DNA of 46,631 nucleotides. Source: Marinobacter denitrificans. GTDB taxonomy: Bacteria > Pseudomonadota > Gammaproteobacteria > Pseudomonadales > Oleiphilaceae. Made by a program: the position numbers and the translations under genes. Location: NCBI RefSeq assembly GCF_008795955.1, contig NZ_VMHN01000014.1, positions 1 through 46,631 of the forward strand. Reading direction: 5' to 3'. This document shows positions 34,714 through 43,367 of this stretch, in pieces (the stretch's first letter is position 1; every line of letters starts with the position of its first letter). The notes below the pieces were generated by a model. That model worked only from the letters and a program-made list of their open reading frames with translations. It searched no databases and had not been told where the DNA came from.

Positions 34714-35503
34714 TCAGCTGCGGCAGCGCTCCAGGAACGCTTTCAACCATCGAGCTTCCGGCTTTGTCGGCTTAAGATCGTACTGTTTCACGATACGAAC
34801 GAACCTTGCCACATAACCGCACTGGCCTGACGGTGGCACCCATTCATCCGGACCCTGGGCACCCTTACTTCTATTAAGACTAGCTCGACGGGCGAGAGAT
34901 TGACCATATCGTTTGCAAACCGTTCTCGTTTAGCTCGCGTCCAACCCTTCGCTCCGCGCTTCCAGCGCCCACTTGAGCGGAACTACGTGTTTCAATGTCA
35001 ATCTCGCTGCTGTTCTGGATGACCTTGCCTGTGAACGGACTGATCCATCGGCCTGAGACCACCCTACAACGACTTTCGTCTGCAAACCGGACGTTGGTTG
35101 TGGATTGGGCAACCAATGCCTCAGCACGGCTGTCCTGACAGTCTCCATCAGCATCATCCCAACCGTGACCAAACGCAGACCGTTCATAGCTACGTAGCCT
35201 GCTTTGCTGCTCCTGGGCCTGTCGAACCGATGCAAAAGAGACTCCATCTGGTAGTTTACCACCTGAATCCAAACAGGCATCAAGGGAGTCGTAGGGTTGA
35301 TAATTCTGGGTTCGCTCATACCAACTGCTTTGCGGTGGATGGCAAAGGCCACTGTTCGACTTTTTTATAACGGACGCATGGGCCGGAACACTGACGAAAC
35401 CCACTACCAACGAAAAGAAGAGGGGCAGGATTCTTAAAACGCAAACTATGATGTGTAAATGTCCTCTGGGGTGTAAACTTGCCGTAGGGTGCCAACGTAT
35501 CAT
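34714..35503 (-). pseudogene. Secreted HNH endonuclease (DUF1524/GmrSD C-terminal type), frameshifted
   Basis: A signal peptide (ILPLFFSLVVGFVSVPAHA) leads to a polar region and the nuclease part RVVSGRWISPFTGKVIQNSSEIDIE. An extra base then breaks the frame at the catalytic motif; in the next frame it reads HVVPLKWALE. After a second shift it reads RAKRERFANDMVNLSPVE. After a third shift it reads RSKGAQGPDEWVPPSGQCGY, VARFVRIVKQYDLKP and ARWLKAFLERC, ending at 34714. The reconstructed order (DIEHVVPLK, then ERFANDMVNL, then N-R-SKG, then W-P) is the classic His-Asn nuclease layout. Three shifts make the present gene dead unless the assembly is wrong. Confidence 0.75.
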
Positions 35504-35585
35504 CCCCCGCATCCTGACGCCCCATGGACGATGCTCCACTCCAAGGAAATGACAACGACTAACCAACGGTCGGTGTTACGAATTT

Positions 35586-35603
35586 GCAGCCCAAAAAGGC
35601 TGC
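35586..35603. terminator. Short hairpin upstream of the 35723 gene
   Basis: GCAGCC (35586-35591) pairs with GGCTGC (35598-35603) around CAAAAA. It lies in the otherwise empty 219-base gap between the nuclease pseudogene start and the gene at 35723. There is no long T-run, so it is a weak call. Confidence 0.3.
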
Positions 35604-35722
35604 GAAGTTTATTCACCAGTAACAGTCGCAGCAAGCTGGCATCAGCCTGAGAACAAAGCGAAGACGTTTGCTTGGCTGCCTAATATCTTTAACGTGAATT
35701 GAACGGGAAAGATCGACTATCC

Positions 35723-36412
35723 ATGGCTATTAGCTTTTATGAAAAAGGGGAGCTGACCTCTGGCTTCCACGGCTGGCGAGTTGTTGCCACCATCCGAGGC
35801 AAACGCTATCAGAAGTATTTCTCTCTTAAGAGGCCGAACACCCGAATTACTCAAGAACTCTGGTACCAATATCAAGAGACCAGGGCCAAGTACTATGAGG
35901 CCCGTTACATGGCCCGCTCCGCAGCACTTCAATATTTGGATTTCATTGGGAAAGACCATCCCACAACCCTCCCCTGTCGCGGTGTTGGCTTCCAGGGCAT
36001 CACGCTTGGCATCGGAAGTGGGAAAAGTGCTGCACAAGAAACCTGCTATTTCTTCGTAAACAAACGAGGCGCTGCCACCAAATTCTACATTGATGAGCGG
36101 GCATCTCTTTCTCAGGCATGGGAGCAGGCCGTAAAACATTGGGGAGAAGCGTTCGATATCCGACCCAAAGACATCGCTAAAAAGCTCGAACAGGTTCCCA
36201 GTCCTGATCAGTTCAAATCGCTTCGCAAACAACTGAACGATCACGAGGGCTGCGACTATCAAGCCAGCGTCCTCCATCACGTCTACGCCGAACAGCGAAG
36301 CCAGCTGGAAAAACATAGGGCTAAGAAAACCACTAGAGGAAAGCTCAACGAGGACGAACTTCTGGCAATGTACGCGAACCTGGAACGCCAGGTGTCAGAG
36401 TTCCAGAATTAG
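35723..36412 (+). CDS. Hypothetical DNA-binding-like protein, possible tandem AP2-type repeats
   Basis: The protein has 229 residues, basic and soluble. Two segments look alike: ISFYEKGELTSGFHGWRVVATIRGKRYQKYFS near the start, and AQETCYFFVNKRGAATKFYIDERASLSQAWEQAVKHWGEAF in the middle. Both have the W/F-x-V-x(3)-R/N-K-R-G/Y ... K-x-F/Y pattern of AP2-like or phage arm-type DNA-binding folds. A charged helical tail follows (YAEQRSQLEKHRAKKTTRGK). ATG 35723 is preferred over an upstream TTG at 35699. It sits alone among mobile remnants, so a phage or island origin is plausible. The function is not known. Confidence 0.5.
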   Translation: MAISFYEKGELTSGFHGWRVVATIRGKRYQKYFSLKRPNTRITQELWYQYQETRAKYYEARYMARSAALQYLDFIGKDHPTTLPCRGVGFQGITLGIGSGKSAAQETCYFFVNKRGAATKFYIDERASLSQAWEQAVKHWGEAFDIRPKDIAKKLEQVPSPDQFKSLRKQLNDHEGCDYQASVLHHVYAEQRSQLEKHRAKKTTRGKLNEDELLAMYANLERQVSEFQN

Positions 36413-36414
36413 AT

Positions 36415-36771
36415 CTATTCAGTGTCGTGGCCGAAGGACCGGCCCAGCGCGTCCGGTTTAGACGACAAAACCCTGACCATCGGCTGTCGTCCTTCCATGA
36501 CGCCAACAACTCTGCCATCTCCAATGAAAGCCACTACAATGTAGACACCGGAGCCAAGCCGTTTGTAAGGTTCAAGAATCATCGTTCGCCAAGCTTCGAT
36601 ATCCAATAGAACCGACTTTAACCCCGGAACTAATCGTAGAATCCTTCGATCTGCCACGCCGAGCCAATGATAAAGCTCAATACCATCTTCTGTAACGATG
36701 CCTACGGTTTGCATTGAAGCAAACGCTTGAAGGGTGGCATATGCCATATTATGTCGGCGACGAAACTCCAT
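36415..36771 (-). CDS. Hypothetical protein
   Basis: The protein has 118 residues (110 if the ATG at 36747 is used), a mixed alpha/beta composition and no signal peptide. The pattern YATLQAFASMQTVGIVTEDGIELYHWLG with later VYIVVAFIGDGRVVGVMEG is reminiscent of small regulatory alpha/beta folds of the roadblock or PAS type, but I cannot place it. It is convergent with the gene at 35723; the two stops are three bases apart. The 36772-36918 stretch upstream up to the IS element shows nothing recognisable. Confidence 0.4.
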   Translation of the reverse strand: MEFRRRHNMAYATLQAFASMQTVGIVTEDGIELYHWLGVADRRILRLVPGLKSVLLDIEAWRTMILEPYKRLGSGVYIVVAFIGDGRVVGVMEGRQPMVRVLSSKPDALGRSFGHDTE

Positions 36772-36918
36772 CCCCAGCCCGCTAATCCCCGTGCGCCCAG
36801 AGTGGCAAACCAGTATGGTCAGATGGCAAATACCGTAACTTTTCCAAAAACAATGCGGACGGCAACCGATGCTAATGGAGAGTGATGGAATGCCTCCGAC
36901 TCAATATTGTATAGGCAA

Positions 36919-37965
36919 GGCTATGTTGGCTTCGGCTGTTGGTACACTCTGATAGTACTGTATATACTACTGTATAAACAGTCCTTCGGTGGAGTGCAAC
37001 ATGAAAAAAGCTGACCTTAGTGCCCTCGAAAAGGCCTTGGCCCACCTCCCGGTTGATCTCAAACAACACCTTGCCCATCAGCTTCTTGGGCAGATCAACG
37101 CTCAGTCTCACACTTTGCTTGAAGCGGCCAGATCTCACCGCCGATGCCCTCGTTGTGGATATGAGCACGTCGTCAAATGGGGGCGTTCCAGTGGGTTGCA
37201 GCGATATCGATGCCAGAGCCTGACTTGTCACAAGACCTTTAATGCCGTCACAGGAACATCACTGGCCAGGCTGCATCACCGCAACAAGTGGTTTGATTAC
37301 CTGAGATGTATGCGAGACAGCCTGACCCTGCGGGTATCGGCAGTTCGAGTAGGCATTGATTTAAAGACAGCTTTTAGGTGGCGTCACCGTTTTCTAACAG
37401 CCAGTGCAAATGCCAACGCGAATGCCCTCTCCGGCATTGTCGAAGTGGATGAAACCTTTTTTGCCGAGTCCTGCAAAGGCAAGCGCAACATCACGCATCG
37501 CAGTTCCAGGAAGCGTGGCGGGCAAAGTAACAGGAAGCATAAAGCGGATAAAATCCCGGTACTTATTGCACGGGATCGCAACGGTAACATCAGCGATCTG
37601 GTAGATCCTGCATTAAACAAACCGACGGTTCATGCTTTTCTGACGCCGATTATCAATCCTGACTCGATTCTATGTTCAGATGGCCACAGCTGGTATAAAA
37701 CCTTTTCCAGAGAGCACGGCATTGCCCACCACCGACTGGTTACACTCGATAATCAGCGAGTGATCGGGAAGGAATACCACATACAGAACGTCAACAGTTA
37801 TATGAGTCGATTGAAGGGCTGGATGGCGCGGTTTCATGGGGTTGGAACGGCATATCTGCCAAGCTATCTGGCATGGCGGAGGCTATTTGAGCGCGCTCAG
37901 CCCTCCGAAGAGGCTTGGCTCCGAATTGCGATCGGCGCAAACCAACAGCCAATGCCAACATAGCG
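36919..37965 (+). mobile_element. IS1595-family insertion sequence with inverted ends and near-matching target duplication
   Basis: The left end (36920-36943) and the reverse complement of the right end (37941-37964) match at 22 of 24 positions. Both read GCTATGTTGGC, then one to three variable bases, then GGCTGTTGGT. Taking one more base on each side gives an element of 1047 bp. The eight bases outside are ATAGGCAA (36911-36918) and ATATGCAA (37966-37973), a 7/8 match, as expected for the eight-base target duplication of this family after one mutation. One transposase gene fills the element. Confidence 0.85.
37001..37963 (+). CDS. IS1595-family transposase
   Basis: The protein has 320 residues. 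A zinc ribbon of the form CPRCGYEH ... RYRCQSLTCHKTF lies near residues 45-75. It is followed by a helix-turn-helix-like segment (LRVSAVRVGIDLKTAFRWRHRFL) and the DDE-type core: first Asp in IVEVDETFF, second in ILCSDGHSWYK, and the third region VNSYMSRLKGWMARF, where an Asn in NVNS may take the acidic place as in many members. GGAG six bases before ATG 37001 supports this start. The frame is intact, so the element may be active. Confidence 0.92.
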   Translation: MKKADLSALEKALAHLPVDLKQHLAHQLLGQINAQSHTLLEAARSHRRCPRCGYEHVVKWGRSSGLQRYRCQSLTCHKTFNAVTGTSLARLHHRNKWFDYLRCMRDSLTLRVSAVRVGIDLKTAFRWRHRFLTASANANANALSGIVEVDETFFAESCKGKRNITHRSSRKRGGQSNRKHKADKIPVLIARDRNGNISDLVDPALNKPTVHAFLTPIINPDSILCSDGHSWYKTFSREHGIAHHRLVTLDNQRVIGKEYHIQNVNSYMSRLKGWMARFHGVGTAYLPSYLAWRRLFERAQPSEEAWLRIAIGANQQPMPT

Positions 37966-38756
37966 ATATGCAAACAGTATTCTGCTGTGCCTGATTCAAT
38001 AGGTCAAGATTGGGTCGATCAAAGGGGAAAAATTGTGACAAGCGCGGGTGGTGCCAAGTCTCTCCCTGGCGCGTCACACCACTTGGCAGGTGTCGCGTTT
38101 GCCTGGCATCCGTGCCGGCGTTGAGTCCCGGTCGTCCTGACCAACTGACTCGGCCCCAACCCTATCATTGTCAATGCAGGATTCGTGTGAGATATACCTT
38201 AGAGCTGCGTAGGATCCTGAATTGGGCGTGGCGGCGACTGTCTGACCAGGGATGAGGAGGATTAACAATCAACCCGTTTCGCAAGATAGGCTCTACCGAC
38301 CTTCCTTGTATCGAGTCTAATCTACCGACATACTCCTGAAGTCGTTAAGTGCGAAAGACTCAGAAACAACATTTAAACAATGGATCAGCCAACTGGTCAT
38401 GCCGCTATAGCGTGGTCGGAAATTGACACAACAAATTATCCTGTAGGTCGCAAAGCGGACATTCAGATTGGAAGATCACCCTCGATGCTTAGCGGCCGGT
38501 TTGGAGGTCCGTTAGGGGCAGGGCCGAAATTTTCCAATTCTGGACGGATCTGAAACGGGGTCAGGGTCAGAATTCAAGAGCTGGCGGGCCAAAAACCTCG
38601 ACGAGTGGCCGGTTTATAACCGTCCCCAGTAACGCGGTAGAACTCCATATTTGCACAGTGGCGATGTCACAATTCCGTGACGGCGAAACGTTTGTCGATT
38701 GCTGAAAAGTACTAAGAAGTGCGGGAGCAGATCCGGCTTTGATGGCTCTACATACT
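37966..38756. other. Gene-poor gap of about 790 bp
   Basis: No frame on either strand reads as a plausible protein. There is a TGCCAAGT (38052-38059) / ACTTGGCA (38081-38088) inverted repeat. A GGGGTCAGGGTCAGAATTC stretch (about 38556-38574) resembles sequence seen near REP-type and other degenerate repeats. The region looks like decayed island DNA. Confidence 0.4.
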
Positions 38757-40370
38757 TCAATCAACAGTTATCCGGAAACGGCCGGTGAGATCACTCATCA
38801 AGTGCGCTTTCTGCTTCAAACCCAAACTTATCTCTCGGCTACCAGCCACATGTTGGCTAACTGTCGCCGCATGGGCATCAAGCGCCACAAACCGCTCACC
38901 CACACGTTCAATTGCCTCACGTTGCAGCGAGAGCGCCTCATTAATTGTGACACTCCGCCCCTCCAGATCCGAAAACCAGTGGTTCATCGAGACAAGATGA
39001 CCTTTAAGATCGTCAAGAGTCTGCCGGTTATCATCACCGGCCTCCGTCATTTCAGCTATCAAGTATTCAACACCCTGCACGCCCTTAACCAGATCAGCTA
39101 CCCATTGCCGTGTTTCATGAGTGGAATCGGCAGTGCGTTTCGAAAGTGTTCGAACCTCATCAGCAACAACGGCAAACCCGCGTCCATATTCGCCCGCCCT
39201 TGCTGCCTCGATTGCTGCATTAAGGGCCAGCAAATTCGTTTGCTCAGCTATGTCAGCAATTACCCCGATCACCTTCTCGATTTTCGAGGCCGATTCCGTC
39301 AGATCTTGTATCGCCCCGGAGACCCGACCAATGACCTCTACAGTGCGCTCTACCGCCGTATCACTTTTTATTAAGCTGGACTGAATGTCCGAATTTGCCG
39401 TCACGGCCGCCTGAACAGCTTCAGTGGATTCACGAGTCGATGCCTCAATGGTGGAAGCCTGATCTGCCATCGCCTTCATTGAGTCTGTCACATCTTGAAT
39501 CTGATGCTGTGTCGTTTGAGATGCTGACTCCAGGTCTCCCGCCTGGATACCGAGGCGATCAGATCCCTCGTTGATACTTTTTGAAGCTTCCCTTATTTCT
39601 TTGATGAACCCTTCAAACCGACCGACCAGCCGAATCAGAGCTGCAGCAACTCCTGCGACTTCGTCAGACCCGGCCAGACCCGGCGGATTGGCCAAATCCG
39701 AACACTCATCCATTCTCTGGATATCCCGCTCGATCCGCTGCAGCCTCACAATGACTGTTTGCCTCAGCCAGAGCGTCATCAGAACAATGACCGCCAAAAA
39801 GGCAACAGATCCGATAATCAGCGAAACCTGTTGGCGGTCGAGATACCCCAGTAGCTCATCAGATTCCTCAGCGATATGAGTGCGACTTCCCTCCTTGCGA
39901 TCGTTGATGCTCTCAAGCAATGGCGACAGAGCAGCAAATAGTGAAAAGTCCACCGTTTTACCTGCCTGATAGTAACTCTTCTCCTCGATTCCTTCCGCGA
40001 GTTCTTCTAGGTATACAACCACCGCTTCGTGGATACTTTGGTTATCTTTTGCCCAGGCACTCAGCTGTGCACTTCGCTGAATCGCGCTCCACTTAGCAGG
40101 AATAGACTCTGCAAGTGACTCGTATTCTTCGTTGATCTCACCCCACAGCAGTAACTGACCTTTGATTTTGAAAGAAAGGTCCTGCACAAGCCGCAGGTCC
40201 TGCTCCAGATCATCCAGTAACCAGGCTTCATGCATGCGATTCTGGATCAAATCTTTTGCGGCGTTTTCCGCCTTTCCAATAATTGACCAGGACAACAATG
40301 CAAGTGCCAAGAGCGCAAGGACCGAAAAAAATGAAAAGAACAGTATTCTACTTCGAACGGTTTTGAGCAT
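38757..40370 (-). CDS. Methyl-accepting chemotaxis protein
   Basis: This chemoreceptor has 537 residues. A first membrane segment (about residues 9-30) leads to a helical periplasmic sensor of about 150 residues (four-helix-bundle type, EAWLLDDLEQDLRLVQDLSFKIKGQL). A second membrane segment (SLIIGSVAFLAVIVLMTLWL, about 184-203) and a HAMP-like linker follow, then the signalling domain. Its tip is textbook: VIGVIADIAEQTNLLALNAA, then IEAARAGEYGRGFAVVADEV. There is no C-terminal CheR-binding pentapeptide. It is transcribed away from the EAL-CBS-GGDEF gene; the gap of about 170-290 bases between them would hold both promoters. The ligand is unknown. Confidence 0.94.
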   Translation of the reverse strand: MLKTVRSRILFFSFFSVLALLALALLSWSIIGKAENAAKDLIQNRMHEAWLLDDLEQDLRLVQDLSFKIKGQLLLWGEINEEYESLAESIPAKWSAIQRSAQLSAWAKDNQSIHEAVVVYLEELAEGIEEKSYYQAGKTVDFSLFAALSPLLESINDRKEGSRTHIAEESDELLGYLDRQQVSLIIGSVAFLAVIVLMTLWLRQTVIVRLQRIERDIQRMDECSDLANPPGLAGSDEVAGVAAALIRLVGRFEGFIKEIREASKSINEGSDRLGIQAGDLESASQTTQHQIQDVTDSMKAMADQASTIEASTRESTEAVQAAVTANSDIQSSLIKSDTAVERTVEVIGRVSGAIQDLTESASKIEKVIGVIADIAEQTNLLALNAAIEAARAGEYGRGFAVVADEVRTLSKRTADSTHETRQWVADLVKGVQGVEYLIAEMTEAGDDNRQTLDDLKGHLVSMNHWFSDLEGRSVTINEALSLQREAIERVGERFVALDAHAATVSQHVAGSREISLGLKQKAHLMSDLTGRFRITVD

Positions 40371-40541
40371 GACGCCACCACATATTAATGATGGCTATAA
40401 GGCTGCAGATCGATTGTGACATTCTTGTTACTTTAGCCACATAACACTCTGATTTAATAAATTAATTTACAAAAAATAACATCGATTAGCACACGACTTC
40501 AGCATCACTGAAATATTTCGGTAATGTTTAGCGAGGAGTAT

Positions 40542-40661
40542 GTGAATGGCATGAAGATACTTGGCACAACCGGATATGAGCCATTCGAATCAGTAGGTTT
40601 GGGATCTGCGACGGAGCGACAAAATTTGGTTTCCCGAAGCCGCACTCACATCCAGGAGTGA
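40542..40661 (+). CDS. Possible 36-39 residue small protein upstream of the EAL-GGDEF gene
   Basis: GTG 40542 (after GAGGAG) or ATG 40551 opens a frame reading MKILGTTGYEPFESVGLGSA... that ends in TGA at 40659-40661. The stop overlaps the Shine-Dalgarno of the next gene, whose ATG is at 40666, so translation could be coupled. No similarity is recognised. It could be a leader peptide or chance. Confidence 0.3.
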   Translation: MNGMKILGTTGYEPFESVGLGSATERQNLVSRSRTHIQE

Positions 40662-40665
40662 CCTA

Positions 40666-42480
40666 ATGCAGGACTGCCTCAGTCAAGAACTGAATCGCTT
40701 GTTGTTGACAGAAGACATTACGACACTTCTACAACCAATCGTAAACATTAATAGAAAATGTGTGTTTGGTTTTGAGGCACTGAGCCGCGGACCTTCGGAC
40801 AGCCCCTTGCACACGGCCCCAATGCTGTTTGAAACAGCAGAACGCTGCGGCCAGACGCTAGAACTGGAAACGCTCTGTCTTCGCACCGCTGCACGCCATT
40901 GGTCCGGTCATGGCACTCCGCTGAAACTTTTCGTCAATATCAGTCCGGCCAAGCTGATGCCTCCAGAATTCAACCCGACGCAACTGCAGGAGCTTTTGTT
41001 GGCGAACGGGCTGAAGGCATCAGACATCGTTATCGAACTCTCTGAACGCTACCCCACTGCCGATCCTTCAGAGCTTTTGAAGACACTGGTATGGCTGAAA
41101 GCAGAGGGCTTTCTCATTGCTATCGACGATCTTGGAAGTGGATATTCCGGATTAAAACTATGGTCCGAGCTGAAGCCGGACTTTGTGAAAATTGACCGGC
41201 ACTTCATTCGTGATATTCAGGACGACCTCATCAAGCGCGAGTTTCTGCGGTCCGTTATAGATTTGGCAGACCGATTGGGCTGCAAATTAATCGCAGAAGG
41301 GGTCGAAACGGAAGCAGAATTCCGGGTTGTCTCGGAGCTTGGCATTGCACTGGTTCAAGGTTTCCTTTTCGGTCGACCAAAACCGATAGCTACAGCCTAC
41401 CTCGACTCGCTGAACGATCATGCGGCCCTTGCGTCCAAGCCACCCCGGAGAGAAAAGGAAATAGCAGGGCTCTTGTGTCGGTACATCGAACCCGTCACTT
41501 CGGAATCGACACTGCGAGATGCATGGGAGCGGCTCCAGAGTGAGCCTGACGTGTTCGCTTTGCCGGTGGTGGATAACGGCAGGCCGCTTGGCCTGATCCA
41601 TAAGTGGAGGATTATGGAAACTTTCAGCACGCCTTACGGCCGGTCGCTTTATGAGCGGCTCCCAGTTTCCAATAGACACAGTGCAGATGCATTGGTTGTG
41701 GATTACGAGGTGCCACTAAACGAAGTGAGCGAAAGGCTGATTAATGACGATGCGCACTATCTCAAACAGCATTTCATTGTTGTCAAGAATGGAAAGTACG
41801 CCGGCCTGGGAGCCACGCGCTCGCTGCTCAAACACATCACCGAACAAAAGATCGAAAACGCACGCTACTCAAATCCACTGACCTTCCTGCCAGGCAATGT
41901 TCCCATACAACAGACTTTGGTTGCCCGAACGGAAGAAATGCGCGCCTTTTCACTAATTTATTTCGATATCAACATGTTCAAACCTTTGAACGATGTCCTC
42001 GGCTACCGGGTTGGTGACCAGGTAATAGTTTTGCTGGCTGAGCTTTTGAAAGAGGTATTCCATGCCAGTGATGACTTTGTCGGGCACATAGGTGGGGACG
42101 ATTTTGTCGTCATCAGCTCTTCGTCCTCAGCTAATTATAATGCTGGTACCGTACAGTCACTATTCGCCGAACGAAGCCGGCGCTTTTACAGCGATTGCAT
42201 ACTGAAAAGCGGGTTTATTGAATCCGAAGACCGAAACGGCCAGCCCTGCCGTTTTCCACTGGTATCTCTGTCAGCGGGCACTGTAGAGGTAGGCCCCGAC
42301 GAGAAGGTGACGGCCGATCAAATTTCAGAACTCGCCAGCTTCGCCAAGACAAGGGCCAAAGCCTCACCGAACTTCCGTTTTGTGGTTTTTTCAAGGGCCC
42401 GATCCGGTGAGCGATCGAAAGGATCGCAAGACTCAGATGGGTCGTGTGTGTCATGCGTATTGGGGGAAGTGCAGAATTAA
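40666..42480 (+). CDS. EAL-CBS-GGDEF c-di-GMP protein with GGDDF motif
   Basis: The protein has 604 residues in the uncommon order EAL, CBS pair, GGDEF, with no membrane segment or signal peptide. The EAL domain (about 1-250) has all phosphodiesterase motifs: FEALSRG (E37), FVNISP, IVIELSER, IAIDDLGSG, KIDRHFI, IAEGVETEAE and QGFLFGRP. The CBS-like middle spans about 265-400 (FALPVVDNGRPLGLIHKW). The GGDEF domain keeps FDINMFKPLND, but its signature reads IGGDDFVV. Known motif rules say cyclase activity tolerates GGEEF; GGDDF is rarer, so a GTP-binding regulatory role for the EAL part is plausible. The last 15 residues run into IS66-like sequence, so the native tail may have been altered. Divergent from the chemoreceptor gene. 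Confidence 0.92.
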   Translation: MQDCLSQELNRLLLTEDITTLLQPIVNINRKCVFGFEALSRGPSDSPLHTAPMLFETAERCGQTLELETLCLRTAARHWSGHGTPLKLFVNISPAKLMPPEFNPTQLQELLLANGLKASDIVIELSERYPTADPSELLKTLVWLKAEGFLIAIDDLGSGYSGLKLWSELKPDFVKIDRHFIRDIQDDLIKREFLRSVIDLADRLGCKLIAEGVETEAEFRVVSELGIALVQGFLFGRPKPIATAYLDSLNDHAALASKPPRREKEIAGLLCRYIEPVTSESTLRDAWERLQSEPDVFALPVVDNGRPLGLIHKWRIMETFSTPYGRSLYERLPVSNRHSADALVVDYEVPLNEVSERLINDDAHYLKQHFIVVKNGKYAGLGATRSLLKHITEQKIENARYSNPLTFLPGNVPIQQTLVARTEEMRAFSLIYFDINMFKPLNDVLGYRVGDQVIVLLAELLKEVFHASDDFVGHIGGDDFVVISSSSSANYNAGTVQSLFAERSRRFYSDCILKSGFIESEDRNGQPCRFPLVSLSAGTVEVGPDEKVTADQISELASFAKTRAKASPNFRFVVFSRARSGERSKGSQDSDGSCVSCVLGEVQN

Positions 42481-42752
42481 GCGTAAACAAACCCTACCAA
42501 CGCCGTCGCCGGTTTTCTCGGGAATCCAAAGCTCAGATTGTTGCCCAGTGCCAGGAACCCGGTGCTTCGGTTTCCCGGATCTCATTGGATAACGGTCTCT
42601 ACGCCAACATGGTCCGGCGCTGGATGAAGGACGCGCAGCAAGCGGATAAAACACCAGCAACGCCAGGATTTGTTCCGGTTAATCTGCCTGTGGCAACTGC
42701 TTTATCGGGCAACCCATCGGTCTCGGACAAGCGTAGTACCATCCGCATCGAG
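42453..42752 (+). pseudogene. IS66 TnpA (orf1), truncated at the chimera junction
   Basis: The frame reads VNKPYQRRRRFSRESKAQIV, GASVSRISLDNGLYANMVRRWM and FVPVNLP, the normal IS66 TnpA helix-turn-helix region. From 42744 it runs into antisense tnpC sequence and keeps open by chance to 42965. The ATG at 42453 overlaps the tail of the EAL-GGDEF gene. The last third (the TIRIE ... HQCAALLRDLLG segment of the sister copy) is missing. Confidence 0.75.
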
Positions 42753-42956
42753 TTGTTCACTGCGCCTGGCGTACTTGTGACGCTTGAGGATGGCTACTTC
42801 GTGGGTCAGCTTCTCGATGATGGCGTTGCTGCGCACCAACTCTCGCTCCTTCAGGCCCAAGACTTGATCCTTGGCGTCCAGAGAGTCCATCAGTTCCGTC
42901 GCCAGGGCACGGAGCTGATCGGCAGAGAGTTGGTTGATGTCGGGGCGCTGAGTCAC
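42744..42956 (-). pseudogene. IS66 TnpC transposase, N-terminal fragment
   Basis: The text DINQLSADQLRALATELM, QVLGLKERELVRSNAIIEKL and EVAILKRHKYARRSEQLD is the coiled-coil N-terminus of IS66 TnpC. It stops matching after RRSEQLDA at the junction with the inverted tnpA copy; the zinc-binding and DDE parts (about 430 residues) are missing. A likely GTG start at 42956 follows AGGGGG directly. Confidence 0.8.
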
Positions 42957-43031
42957 GCCCCCTAGTATGCCAAGTCCCTGTGCGGCAAGCGATTCGCGGT
43001 TCTGGCTATAGCGGTACTGCGGCACTTGTGG

Positions 43032-43367
43032 TTACAGGATGGAGATGACGCCTTCCGCGCCAATGCGCTGCCAGGGCAGGCCCTGAACCCGCGCTGATAG
43101 CTGTTCCTCGGTCAAGCGCAGCTGGTCACCGCGCCAGGTTTCACCCCAGTGGAATTTGCCCCGGTTCAGCCGGCGGGCACACAGCCAGATACCCAGACCA
43201 TCGTGGATCAGCACCTTCATCCGGTTGCCCAGTTTGTTGGCGAACAGGTAGGCGCAATGGGGTCTGGCTGAACCGAACACCTGAATAACCCGGGCCAGGG
43301 CCTTGTCGGGCCCCGCCCGCATATCCAGCGGCTCAGTAGCCAGCCAGATCTCGTCGATGCGAATCAT
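43032..43367 (-). CDS. IS66 TnpB (orf2)
   Basis: The protein has 111 residues, full length for IS66 TnpB: MIRIDEIWLATEPLDMRAG, HCAYLFANKLGNRMKVL, DGLGIWLCARRLNRGKF. Its ATG overlaps the tnpA stop, as usual in IS66. It is needed for IS66 transposition, but its function in the reaction is unclear. Since tnpA has an internal stop and tnpC is truncated, it is a passenger. Confidence 0.88.
   Translation of the reverse strand: MIRIDEIWLATEPLDMRAGPDKALARVIQVFGSARPHCAYLFANKLGNRMKVLIHDGLGIWLCARRLNRGKFHWGETWRGDQLRLTEEQLSARVQGLPWQRIGAEGVISIL

Noticed and set aside
38556..38574. GGGGTCAGGGTCAGAATTC stretch
   Set aside because: It resembles sequences found near REP-type repeats, but only one copy is present in the window and no REP transposase is seen.
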